A stretch of DNA of 6,272 nucleotides from an uncultured beta proteobacterium (GCA_903859265.1 CAIOLZ010000370.1:1-6272), one strand, 5' to 3'. Shown: positions 1 through 6,272, counted from the first letter of the stretch. A program made the numbers and translations. Notes: generated from the letters alone by a model not told the origin.

Positions 1-1572
1 ATCATCAGCGCCTTTGCCACGCTGGCCGACGTGCGCGGCACGCTCACGCCCCAGCTGAATGCCCATGAAGACAGCACGCTGGTGCTGATCGACCTGGGGC
101 GCGGTCAGCACCGCATGGGCGCCAGCATTTTGGCGCAAACCCTGAACCAGACCGGCAGCAGCGTGCCCGACCTCGATCGAGCGGCAGACCTTGTCAACCT
201 GGTCAACGCGGTCAATGCCTTGCGCGCCAGGGGTCAGGTGCTGGCCTACCACGACCGGGGCGATGGCGGACTTCTCGCGACTGTCGCGGAAATGGCGTTT
301 GCTGGACGCGTCGGTGTCGCACTCAACGTGGATATGCTGGTGACCGAAGGCGACGGCATTTCGGACAGCCGCATGGACGTCGGTGACAGCAAGAACTGGG
401 CCGGACAGGTCAGTGCCCGGCGCGACGAGCGAACACTGCAAGCCTTGTTCAACGAAGAGCTGGGTGTGGTGTTGCAAGTGCGCACGGCACAACGCGGTGA
501 GGTCATGCAAACCCTACGCGAACATGGTTTGTCGGCTTTCAGCCACTGCATCGGAAAAACCCGTCCGATGGGCGGTGAGGTCGCAGCAGGTGTGGGTGAA
601 CTGCAAATCTGGCGCGATGCAAAGTCCGTTTTTTCCGCTAAATTGGCTGATCTGCACCAGGTCTGGGACGCGGTCAGCTGGAAGATCTGTCAGCAGCGCG
701 ACAACCCGGACTGCGCCGACGCCGAACATGCGGCCGCTGGAGAACTGTCCGACCCAGGCTTGCACGTTTACTTGCCTAGAGCTTTTAGCGCCCCGGCAGT
801 ACATGCGAGTCGCCCGAAAGTCGCGGTTTTACGGGAGCAGGGTGTTAACTCCCACGTGGAAATGGCCTATGCATTCACAGAAGCCGGTTTTGATGCCTAC
901 GACGTCCATATGACTGACTTGCAATCCGGCAGGGCCAAGTTGGCGGATTTCAAAGGTGTTGTGGCTTGTGGCGGTTTCAGCTACGGCGACACGCTGGGCG
1001 CCGGCATCGGTTGGGCCCGCTCCATCACCTTCAATCCGGCTCTGGTCGAACAGTTCAGCGCATTTTTTGGCCGCTCCGACACCTTCGGTCTGGGCGTGTG
1101 CAACGGCTGCCAAATGTTCGCAGAGTTGGCCGATATCATCCCCGGTGCTCAACACTGGCCGCGTTTTACAACCAATCAGAGCGAGCGTTTTGAGGCCCGC
1201 TTATCGATGGTTGAAGTCTTGGAGTCGCCGTCGCTGTTTTTTGCCGGCATGCAAGGAGCGCGCTTGCCGATAGCGGTGGCGCATGGCGAGGGCTATGCCA
1301 ACTTCAAGTACCGTGGCAATTCAAGCCAGGTGATCGCTGCGATGCGGTTTACCGACAACCACGGTGCTGCTACCGAGCGCTATCCGTTCAATCCCAACGG
1401 TAGCCCGGGCGGACTCACCGCAGTCACCACAGCCGACGGCAGGTTTACCGCAATGATGCCGCACCCCGAGCGCGTGTTTCGCAACATTCAGAGCAGTTGG
1501 ACAGACCAGGATATCAACGCACACAGTGCCTGGATGCAAATTTGGCACAATGCGCGGCGTTGGGTGGGGTAG
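1..1572 (+). CDS. purL: Phosphoribosylformylglycinamidine synthase, large single-chain type; 5' part missing
   Basis: This enzyme converts FGAR, glutamine and ATP to FGAM, the fourth step of de novo purine synthesis, in the cytoplasm. The reading frame is open from base 1, so the gene starts before the window; the in-frame GTG at 31 is internal. The 523 visible residues are the C-terminal 40% of a protein usually about 1300 long. Residues 1 to about 200 are the second AIRS-like synthetase half, with AYHDRGDGG and ALFNEELG, and closely match E. coli PurL as I remember it. From about residue 271 (RPKVAVLREQGVNS) runs the class I glutaminase domain. Its nucleophile is Cys367 in GVCNGCQ (bases 1099-1101), and the other catalytic residues are His488 and Glu490 in MMPHPERVF. 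The end (TAG at 1570-1572) falls where the family normally ends, so the C-terminus is complete. A segment of roughly 18 residues before ALFNEELG is longer than in E. coli, which I take as normal lineage variation. The gene converges with the fapA-like gene. Confidence 0.98.
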   Translation: MISAFATLADVRGTLTPQLNAHEDSTLVLIDLGRGQHRMGASILAQTLNQTGSSVPDLDRAADLVNLVNAVNALRARGQVLAYHDRGDGGLLATVAEMAFAGRVGVALNVDMLVTEGDGISDSRMDVGDSKNWAGQVSARRDERTLQALFNEELGVVLQVRTAQRGEVMQTLREHGLSAFSHCIGKTRPMGGEVAAGVGELQIWRDAKSVFSAKLADLHQVWDAVSWKICQQRDNPDCADAEHAAAGELSDPGLHVYLPRAFSAPAVHASRPKVAVLREQGVNSHVEMAYAFTEAGFDAYDVHMTDLQSGRAKLADFKGVVACGGFSYGDTLGAGIGWARSITFNPALVEQFSAFFGRSDTFGLGVCNGCQMFAELADIIPGAQHWPRFTTNQSERFEARLSMVEVLESPSLFFAGMQGARLPIAVAHGEGYANFKYRGNSSQVIAAMRFTDNHGAATERYPFNPNGSPGGLTAVTTADGRFTAMMPHPERVFRNIQSSWTDQDINAHSAWMQIWHNARRWVG

Positions 1573-1608
1573 AGACGGATTCCCAAAATAGGAGTCAACT
1601 TCAGCCAG

Positions 1609-3222
1609 TTACTGCGCGGCAAAAGCCTTGCCATCAGGCTGTGTAAAAACGATTTTTGCGTCCTTGTCGATTGACAACGCGCCAGCACCGTAATGTTTTT
1701 GCAGAACCAGCTTGGTGGATCCAAACGTGACCTGTACAGGGCCTGCCGTTTCAACTGTAATTTCCAGCCGGGCATTGCGTATGCTCTCGCGTTGTTTGTC
1801 CAGTTCAAGCCGCTGCGCCAACGATTTTCCCCACAACTGTGCCGCCTGCCGCCACGCCGTTTTGGCCCGGTCCAGCATGCCTTTGGGATCTTTGATGGCG
1901 ACCAGGTGTTGACACAGTTTCTGCAGGTTTTCTTCGTTGGTTTTTTCCACCTGAATGCGCTCCGACAGCAATTGGTACTGCCGCTCCAGCTCCGGGTCGG
2001 CGCCCACCTCTACTTTGGTCACAGAGCCTTTGGGCGATCCCAATAGTGGCACCTTTAGCAGCATTTTCGTCCGGGCGGTACCTCCCGCCAAACGACCGCG
2101 CTGCGGGTTCTTCACGCCGATTGTTATCTGGTTGCCGGACTGCAGTGCGCACTCCAGCGCTGCGTCATCAAGAGCAAGGATGGAGCCGGCCGTCAGCTTC
2201 GAATTCTGGGCGAATCGCGCGCTCACCATGCCTGCCGCCTCCAGGCTTGCACCAAAAATAACGCCGCCTTTGATCGCAATATTTCCGCCTGCCTGAAGGG
2301 CAGCACCTTCGACCGTGCCGCCCACCACAATGTCACCCGAGGCCAGCACTTTCATCTGGTTGATCACGTCACCCTCAACCTGCACAGTGCCATCAAAATT
2401 GATATTTCCAGTAGCAAGGTTGACCTCGCGAACTTTCAAGACCGGTTCCACCATGACGCCGCAAGGCACCCGTACCGGCAGGCCACTGCTGGTGGCGATG
2501 AGCAAATCCGGGTCACCGCTGGAGACTTTTGCGCCTAACAAGTCGCTGGCGAATGGCGCATCACGCACTGGCTGGGGCGCAATGGGTTGCCCTAAAACGG
2601 TGTGCCCCGGTGTCCCGGGGACAGGAGGAATGCGGCGCATCAATGGCGCATCTACCTCGACCAAAGCAATGGCACCGTGATCACGGTAATCGATTAGTCC
2701 GTTTTCGTTGACTTTGGGTGCACGATCGGCTGACTGCGGGACTAGCTCCAGAAAATCGCAGTCCGCGCCTTCAACGGGCGGCAGGCCGTGCGCGACCACC
2801 AGCTTTTCCGCGATACCGGCCTGGCATGCGGCCATCAGGACGTCATGGTCCACGCCAATGCTAACGCCAGCTGAATTGAGCGCACGCAGAACGTCGTCAA
2901 TACTGGCCGGTCTGCCGCCCTTGGGAGGGGAGAGACTGACCGCAGCAGACATTGCGTCGGCGGACACTTCAACAGCGATGGTGGCGTCCATGCGCTGGGC
3001 CACCATAACAACGAACGGCGTCGTCCTGCTGGCGCAATCATCAACCAGCTGTTGCACGCCCGCCTCGTCCACAACGCAATCGGCAAAACCAGCCTCTGCA
3101 ATCCAGTCAAGAACCTTTTGACGGTCCGGCGTGTCGTTGCTGCTGTCAAAAGACCGGGGTAACCCGCGGGCAAAAATTTGCCCTTCGACTTCGCTGATGA
3201 CAACGCGCTGGGTATTCAACAT
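1609..3222 (-). CDS. FapA/DUF342 family protein (possible flagellar assembly protein A homologue)
   Basis: This 537-residue cytoplasmic protein has no signal peptide or membrane segment. Residues 1 to about 165 form an N-terminal alpha/beta region with the GVSIGV and VVAHGLPPVEGAD patterns of FapA N-terminal domains. Residues 170-215 carry the family signature: GLIDYRDHG, then IPPVPGTPGHTVLGQPI. Residues 265 to about 385 hold short repeats of the type GDIVVGGTVEG and GGNIAIKGG, expected of the right-handed beta-helix. Residues 408 to about 485 are charged, Gln/Glu/Lys-rich and probably coiled coil; the last 50 residues look beta-rich. In Vibrio vulnificus, FapA is needed for flagellation and is controlled by the glucose PTS protein EIIA-Glc. 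Whether that role holds here is unknown, so no symbol is given. An in-frame TAA upstream makes the ATG at 3220-3222 the first possible start. The Shine-Dalgarno match is poor: GGGA lies only 2 bases from the ATG, so TTG at codon 2 cannot be excluded. It lies beyond the terminator of the operon to its right and so probably has its own promoter. Confidence 0.88.
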   Translation of the reverse strand: MLNTQRVVISEVEGQIFARGLPRSFDSSNDTPDRQKVLDWIAEAGFADCVVDEAGVQQLVDDCASRTTPFVVMVAQRMDATIAVEVSADAMSAAVSLSPPKGGRPASIDDVLRALNSAGVSIGVDHDVLMAACQAGIAEKLVVAHGLPPVEGADCDFLELVPQSADRAPKVNENGLIDYRDHGAIALVEVDAPLMRRIPPVPGTPGHTVLGQPIAPQPVRDAPFASDLLGAKVSSGDPDLLIATSSGLPVRVPCGVMVEPVLKVREVNLATGNINFDGTVQVEGDVINQMKVLASGDIVVGGTVEGAALQAGGNIAIKGGVIFGASLEAAGMVSARFAQNSKLTAGSILALDDAALECALQSGNQITIGVKNPQRGRLAGGTARTKMLLKVPLLGSPKGSVTKVEVGADPELERQYQLLSERIQVEKTNEENLQKLCQHLVAIKDPKGMLDRAKTAWRQAAQLWGKSLAQRLELDKQRESIRNARLEITVETAGPVQVTFGSTKLVLQKHYGAGALSIDKDAKIVFTQPDGKAFAAQ

Positions 3223-3240
3223 CGTCCCGCTGTTAGTGCT

Positions 3241-3248
3241 TTATCGGT
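3241..3248 (-). promoter_or_regulatory. Candidate sigma-28-like -10 element upstream of the fapA-like gene
   Basis: Read on the - strand these bases are ACCGATAA, a 7-of-8 match to the enterobacterial sigma-28 (FliA) -10 consensus GCCGATAA. The -35 side is weak: no TAAA lies at the usual spacing, and the best candidate (TGAT, 14 bases upstream) matches 2 of 4. Transcription would begin near 3234, leaving only about 12 bases before the ATG, which fits the poor ribosome-binding site. I saw no clear sigma-70 pair in the 75 bases between the terminator and the gene. It is tentative and reported because the gene itself may be flagellar. Confidence 0.25.
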
Positions 3249-3295
3249 GAGGTGCAAACCATATCAGTTGGCTCTTGCAAACACCAGATGCACGG

Positions 3296-3325
3296 AAAAA
3301 AAACGCGGCACAGGCCGCGTTTTTT
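3296..3325 (-). terminator. Rho-independent terminator of the selO-msrB-yciB-bolA-parvulin unit
   Basis: A perfect 12-base inverted repeat (AAAAAACGCGGC, then its complement) surrounds a 4-base loop. The stem arms are 3298-3309 and 3314-3325. The core is six G/C pairs, and on the - strand it is followed by a run of eight U. It starts 15 bases after the stop codon of the parvulin gene, the classic position for ending that transcript. The + strand also ends in six U, so the hairpin could work in both directions, although no + strand gene runs into it. Confidence 0.93.
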
Positions 3326-3340
3326 CAGGCAATACCCGTC

Positions 3341-4126
3341 TTATTCGACCTTGGCTTTGCCGCGTAACTCCTCCTGGAATTTCGCCATTTTTTGCTGCAT
3401 CAACTGCTGCGCGATTTGGGGCTTAACGTCTTCGAGTTTGGGCAACTGCGCATCACGCACTTCGTCCAAACGAATCACATGGTAGCCAAACTGGCTTTTC
3501 ACCGGTGTTTCCGTCATTTTCCCTTTGCCCAAACCAACCAGTGCGTCTGAAAATTCTTTCACATAGCTGCTGGGGTTGGCCCATCCCAAATCGCCACCCT
3601 TGGCACCAGAGCCTGGGTCTTTTGAGAATTTCTTGGCCAGATCTTCAAATTTCGCACCCTTCTTGATCTTGGCGATGATGTCTTTGGCTTGGTCTTCTTT
3701 CTCCACCAGAATGTGCCGCGCATGGTATTCCTTGCCCGAATTGGCGGACGCGAACTTGTCGTACTCTGCCTTGACATCTTCGTCTGACACGGCATTGTTT
3801 TTCTGGAAATCGGCAAACAATTCACGGATGAGAATCGATTCCTTGGTCAATTCGACCTGGTTTTTGTAGTCATCGGTCGCATCCAGACCGCGGTTATGGG
3901 CTTCTTGCGCAAAGATCTCGCGGGCAATTACCTCGTCACGCAACTGGCCTTGCATGTCGGGCGTTACGGGCCGGCCGGAACGTGCGATCTGCTGGGAAAG
4001 CGCCTCGAGACGTTCTTTGGGGATCGCCTTGCCATTGACGATAGCCACGTTTTGCGCGAAAGCGCTTGGAGTCAACGCCGCTGCTACCGCCACGGTGGCG
4101 AGTGCCGACAGAATTTGCTTCTTCAT
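3341..4126 (-). CDS. Secreted parvulin-type peptidyl-prolyl cis-trans isomerase (Par27/SurA/PpiC-like)
   Basis: This is a 261-residue periplasmic foldase or chaperone that should speed proline isomerisation in exported proteins. A signal peptide is clear: Lys2-Lys3, a hydrophobic core at residues 5-18, and a likely cut after AFA at residue 24. Residues 25 to about 130 form a helical SurA_N-like region. The parvulin domain spans about 134-226, opening with YHARHILV and closing with SQFGYHVIRLDEV; His138 and His216 are the two conserved active-site histidines, and GGDLGWA (177-183) is also typical. A helical, Gln/Lys-rich tail (about 230-261) follows. One parvulin domain and this size fit Bordetella Par27 better than two-domain SurA. 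No C-terminal lipid anchor or membrane helix is visible. The ATG has the best ribosome-binding site in the window. The gene is last in its operon, 38 bases after bolA and just before a strong terminator. A ppiC- or prsA-type name is possible; no symbol is certain. Confidence 0.95.
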   Translation of the reverse strand: MKKQILSALATVAVAAALTPSAFAQNVAIVNGKAIPKERLEALSQQIARSGRPVTPDMQGQLRDEVIAREIFAQEAHNRGLDATDDYKNQVELTKESILIRELFADFQKNNAVSDEDVKAEYDKFASANSGKEYHARHILVEKEDQAKDIIAKIKKGAKFEDLAKKFSKDPGSGAKGGDLGWANPSSYVKEFSDALVGLGKGKMTETPVKSQFGYHVIRLDEVRDAQLPKLEDVKPQIAQQLMQQKMAKFQEELRGKAKVE

Positions 4127-4132
4127 TCAGTT

Positions 4133-4139
4133 TCCTTCT
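4133..4139 (-). promoter_or_regulatory. Ribosome-binding site of the parvulin gene
   Basis: On the - strand the sequence AGAAGGA ends 6 bases before the ATG at 4124-4126. This strong Shine-Dalgarno match fixes the start just ahead of the signal peptide. It also suggests the isomerase is translated efficiently and independently of bolA. Confidence 0.8.
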
Positions 4140-4164
4140 GGGTTTTCACTGTTAATTGTTGCAA

Positions 4165-4458
4165 TTAAAGGGTTTCAATGGCCAGTGCATGCACGCCCTG
4201 GTCCAAAAAATCTTGCAGTGCATCATACACAAGGCGATGTCGCGCCAAGCGCGCCTTTCCGCTAAACAGCGGGGATGCAATGCGGACCCGGAAATGGGTG
4301 CTCGCGCCTGCAGCACTGGCGCCCGCATGGCCGGCGTGTTGCCAGCTTTCGTCGATCACTTCAAGTTGGGTGGGCGTCAGACGCTCGCGCAACCTTGTCT
4401 CCATGGCCACAGCGTCGATTTGCGCTGGTGGCGCGTGGCTTTCAACCGGCTTTGTCAT
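4165..4458 (-). CDS. bolA: BolA family protein
   Basis: This is a 97-residue small cytoplasmic BolA-fold protein. Such proteins bind monothiol glutaredoxins through a shared [2Fe-2S] cluster and act in iron-sulfur handling, stress response and, in E. coli, transcription of envelope genes. Residues 19-45 (METRLRERL through DESWQHAGHAG) match the first helix and loop. Residues 55-81 carry the core: HFRVRIASPLFSGK, then LARHRLVY with the invariant His74. VHALAI sits near the end. The protein has no cysteine, so any cluster ligand it gives must be histidine (His74, with His41 or His44 as loop candidates). It stops straight after VHALAIETL and lacks the longer C-terminal tail of E. coli BolA (105 residues). 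The chosen ATG overlaps the yciB stop as ATGA and has AGGA 9 bases upstream. Met19, where E. coli BolA begins, has no ribosome-binding site. The frame stays open upstream to 4785, but that extension is out-of-frame yciB sequence. Confidence 0.93.
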   Translation of the reverse strand: MTKPVESHAPPAQIDAVAMETRLRERLTPTQLEVIDESWQHAGHAGASAAGASTHFRVRIASPLFSGKARLARHRLVYDALQDFLDQGVHALAIETL

Positions 4459-5036
4459 GGCGCGGCGTCCTGTTCGTTGGTTTCCGCCGCCTTGATGTGC
4501 GGGGCAATCAAAAACGCCTGGCCGATCAGAAAGACAACCGGGAATATGTAGCCCCAAATTTTGAAGTCGGCCCACGCTTCTTCGCTGAAATAAAACGCTA
4601 CATAAGCATTGCTCAGCGACATGAACGCGGTATAGACAATCCAGGCGATGTTGAGTTTGTGCCATACCGGATCGGGCAATTCCAACTGGCTGCCAAGCAT
4701 GGTTTTCAGAAAATTTTTCTTCATGCCCCACACTGCAACCGCCAATGCAATTGACATGCCGGCGTACAAAACCGTGGGTTTCCACATGATGTAGCGCTTG
4801 TCATGCAGGACCAGCGTGATAGTGCCAAACAGCAAAATCGCAGCCAGCGTAATTTTTTGCAATGTCGTCAGCTTTCGGTCCAGAAAATACAGGATGGCCA
4901 TCTGCACCACCGTAGCAGCCATGAGCACGGGCGTGGCAAAAAACATTGCCTCGTCTTTGCCAACGCCAAACCAGGCGTGCAGCTTGTAGGCCGCGAAGAA
5001 CAGAACGATGGGGATGAAGTCGAGAAGTGCTTTCAT
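4455..5036 (-). CDS. yciB: YciB-family septation/intracellular septation protein A, inner membrane
   Basis: This 193-residue integral inner-membrane protein belongs to the YciB (IspZ, septation protein A) family. The family is linked to cell division, cell-envelope synthesis and osmotic or envelope integrity in enterics; its biochemical role is not settled. The start MKALLDFIPIVLFF closely resembles other members. Hydrophobic segments lie near residues 3-25, 30-51, 61-78, 88-105, 126-152 and 158-180, so five or six membrane spans are likely. The family motif appears as LHDKRYIMWKPTVLY (77-91), with the nearly invariant WKPTVLY intact. The last 15 residues are a polar tail. The start overlaps the msrB stop by 4 bases (ATGA) and its own stop overlaps the bolA start by 4, so translation is probably coupled at both ends. 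I see no good ribosome-binding site of its own, which fits coupling. Confidence 0.96.
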   Translation of the reverse strand: MKALLDFIPIVLFFAAYKLHAWFGVGKDEAMFFATPVLMAATVVQMAILYFLDRKLTTLQKITLAAILLFGTITLVLHDKRYIMWKPTVLYAGMSIALAVAVWGMKKNFLKTMLGSQLELPDPVWHKLNIAWIVYTAFMSLSNAYVAFYFSEEAWADFKIWGYIFPVVFLIGQAFLIAPHIKAAETNEQDAAP

Positions 5037-5440
5037 TCAGGTGCGAAGTTTAACGAGGCCGAGTTCATGCAATAGCGCAGACCGGTTTCGGTCGGGCCAT
5101 CGTTGAATACGTGCCCCAGATGCGCCCCGCACTGGCTGCAAACGGTTTCCACCCGAACCATGCCGTGGCTGCGATCGGTGATTTCGCGAATCGCGCCGGG
5201 AATCGCCAATGAAAAACTGGGCCAGCCGCAATGGGCGTCAAACTTGGTGTCAGAGTCGAATAATTTGGCATCACAGCAAATGCAGTGGTAGCTGCCATCG
5301 GCCCATTGGGACTCGTACTTGCCAGTAAAAGGGCGTTCCGTGGCGGCGTGGCGAGTCACCTCAAAGGCACCCGGTTCCGCGCCTTTTTCGGCTAAAAGGG
5401 CTTTCCATTGCGCGTCAGTTTTTTGGACAGTAAAGGTCAT
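5033..5440 (-). CDS. msrB: Peptide-methionine (R)-S-oxide reductase
   Basis: This enzyme reduces the R epimer of methionine sulfoxide in proteins, using thioredoxin as the usual electron donor. The 135 residues form a single MsrB domain with no signal peptide, so it is cytoplasmic and has no fused MsrA. Zinc ligands are two CxxC pairs, Cys53/Cys56 (YHCICCDAKLF) and Cys101/Cys104 (CSQCGAHLGHVF). The catalytic cysteine is Cys124 in LRYCMNSASLNF. Cys71 in AHCGWPSF sits where the resolving cysteine lies in classical MsrB enzymes. An additional Cys55 lies between the first two zinc ligands. The length is normal (E. coli MsrB is 137). The ATG at 5438-5440 has only a weak GAAAG upstream. The gene follows selO by 22 bases and overlaps yciB by 4, so it probably belongs to the same transcript. 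Confidence 0.98.
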   Translation of the reverse strand: MTFTVQKTDAQWKALLAEKGAEPGAFEVTRHAATERPFTGKYESQWADGSYHCICCDAKLFDSDTKFDAHCGWPSFSLAIPGAIREITDRSHGMVRVETVCSQCGAHLGHVFNDGPTETGLRYCMNSASLNFAPE

Positions 5441-5462
5441 AAGTGGCTTTCAATTTTAAAAA

Positions 5463-6272
5463 TCATGAACTGCAGCTGATCTCAATGCCGCTGGCCCAGT
5501 CCGGCGGAAAGTCGGCAAAAGATTCGAATTGCGGGTGTTCGTCGTACGGATGCTGTAAAACTTTCAATAGAGCGGCAACCTGACTGAAATCCTTAATTTT
5601 GGCCGCCCGAATGGCCATTTCACCCAGGTGGTTGCGCAACACATACTTGGGGTTGTTGCGCAGCATGGTGTTTGGGTCGTGGCCATTTCCCGGCCGGCGA
5701 ATGACGCTCGCAAACGACGTAAGCCACTGGTCAATGGCATCGGGATCCAGAAACAGGTCGCGCACCGGGCGCATGGCAGCAAAGTCGTCCAATCGGCCAA
5801 GCGCCGCACATTGGCTCAGGCGCCGCCAGAAAATCGTGAAGTCAACCTGGGCGGTTGCGAGGAGTTTCAGCGCGTCTTCTACCAGGGCCTTGTGTTCGGT
5901 GCGGGGTGCATCAAAACCCAGTTTGGCGGCCATGCGCCTTTCGAAGGCCAGCGGATAAAGGGTTTTGAAGGTTTCCAGCGCCGCAATTGCCTGATCCTGA
6001 TCCGGGATCAGCGGGAGCAGGGCCTGGCCCAGGCAAAACAGGTTCCAGTAGGCCACGTTGGGCTGCTTGTAAAAAGCATATCGGCCCTGATGGTCCGAGT
6101 GATTGCAAATGTGCGCCGGGTCATAGGCATCGAGGAACTGGAAGGGGCCGTAGTCGATCGTCAGACCCAGAATACTCATATTGTCGGTATTCATCACCCC
6201 GTGGCAAAAACCAACGCTTTGCCATTGCGCCACCATCTCTGCCGTGCGCCGGGTTACCTCTGCCAGCATTGC
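5463..6272 (-). CDS. selO: Protein adenylyltransferase SelO (YdiU), C-terminal part; 5' end beyond the window
   Basis: SelO is a pseudokinase-fold enzyme that transfers AMP from ATP to Ser, Thr or Tyr of target proteins. In E. coli its targets include redox proteins such as glutaredoxin, and it aids survival of oxidative stress. The frame is open to the right edge, so the ATG at 6267-6269 is internal. About 269 residues of an expected 480-490 are present. Numbering from that ATG, HGVMNTDNMSILG holds Asp29 and Asn30, and TIDYGPF holds Asp39; these align with E. coli Asp246, Asn247 and the metal-binding Asp256 at identical spacing. Cys55 (HICNHSDHQGRY) aligns with Cys272, and Cys266 in the ending ISCSS aligns with Cys476, the pair reported to form a regulatory disulfide. 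Catalytic and redox residues in the visible part therefore look intact. The third-last residue is an ordinary TGC cysteine; the TGA at 5463-5465 follows the final serine and acts as a stop, not as selenocysteine. First visible gene of the operon. Confidence 0.97.
   Translation of the reverse strand, partial: AMLAEVTRRTAEMVAQWQSVGFCHGVMNTDNMSILGLTIDYGPFQFLDAYDPAHICNHSDHQGRYAFYKQPNVAYWNLFCLGQALLPLIPDQDQAIAALETFKTLYPLAFERRMAAKLGFDAPRTEHKALVEDALKLLATAQVDFTIFWRRLSQCAALGRLDDFAAMRPVRDLFLDPDAIDQWLTSFASVIRRPGNGHDPNTMLRNNPKYVLRNHLGEMAIRAAKIKDFSQVAALLKVLQHPYDEHPQFESFADFPPDWASGIEISCSS

Noticed and set aside
31..33. GTG at 31 as the start of a separate 513-residue gene.
   Set aside because: The frame is open and PurL-like from base 1 (AFATLADVRGTLTPQL), so this GTG is an internal valine codon.
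383..913. A 176-residue + strand frame inside purL.
   Set aside because: Its composition (many Arg, Ser, Cys and Trp) is typical of a shifted reading of purL, whose own frame matches E. coli PurL throughout.
1578..1596. A small hairpin between purL and the fapA-like gene considered as a terminator.
   Set aside because: The stem has six pairs including a wobble, is AT-mixed, and neither strand has a following U-run.
1693..3121. Several open + strand frames (1693-2046, 2315-2680, 2708-3121) opposite the fapA-like gene.
   Set aside because: They are fragmentary, resemble no family, lack good ribosome-binding sites, and lie opposite a well-supported gene in high-GC DNA where antisense frames stay open by chance.
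4459..4785. An upstream extension of the bolA frame that would give a 206-residue protein.
   Set aside because: It runs out of frame through yciB, shows no BolA or other recognisable sequence, and the ATGA overlap with an upstream AGGA supports the shorter start.
5277..5288. An extra cysteine (Cys55) between the first two MsrB zinc ligands as a possible new redox site.
   Set aside because: This position is variable in MsrB proteins and a Cys there is, as far as I recall, not rare; all standard catalytic and zinc cysteines are already present.
5463..5474. TGA after the CSS ending of SelO as a possible selenocysteine codon.
   Set aside because: Selenocysteine in eukaryotic SelO sits third from the end, where this gene has TGC (cysteine); the TGA comes after the final serine and no selenocysteine insertion hairpin is evident.

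Overview
The window is a compact, high-GC, almost fully coding stretch of chromosome. Its proteins look betaproteobacterial, most likely Burkholderiales and close to Comamonadaceae (genera such as Rhodoferax or Polaromonas). This is inferred from protein resemblance and gene order read by eye, not from a database search. I see no mobile element, CRISPR array, tRNA or rRNA, and no stretch over 120 bases without a gene.

Layout: the left quarter (1-1572, + strand) is the 3' part of purL, the large phosphoribosylformylglycinamidine synthase of purine synthesis, with its C-terminal glutaminase domain complete. It converges with a - strand gene (1609-3222) for a FapA-type DUF342 protein, with only 36 bases between the stop codons. 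To the right of that gene a 118-base intergenic region (3223-3340) carries a perfect-stem intrinsic terminator that closes the next unit.

The right half (3341-6272, all - strand) reads as one probable operon, transcribed right to left: selO (protein AMPylase, cut by the window edge), msrB (methionine-R-sulfoxide reductase), yciB (inner-membrane septation/envelope protein), bolA (partner of monothiol glutaredoxins) and a secreted parvulin-type prolyl isomerase resembling Bordetella Par27. Gaps are 22 bases, a 4-base overlap, a 4-base overlap and 38 bases, and the terminator lies 15 bases past the last stop. The shared theme is oxidative stress and protein or envelope quality control: SelO and BolA are both tied to glutaredoxins in known systems, MsrB repairs oxidised methionine, and the parvulin acts on periplasmic proteins.

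Most of the window is conserved core genome. The less understood parts are the DUF342 gene, a sigma-28-like -10 sequence just upstream of it, and the redox grouping of the operon. I found no convincing evidence of a wholly new system.
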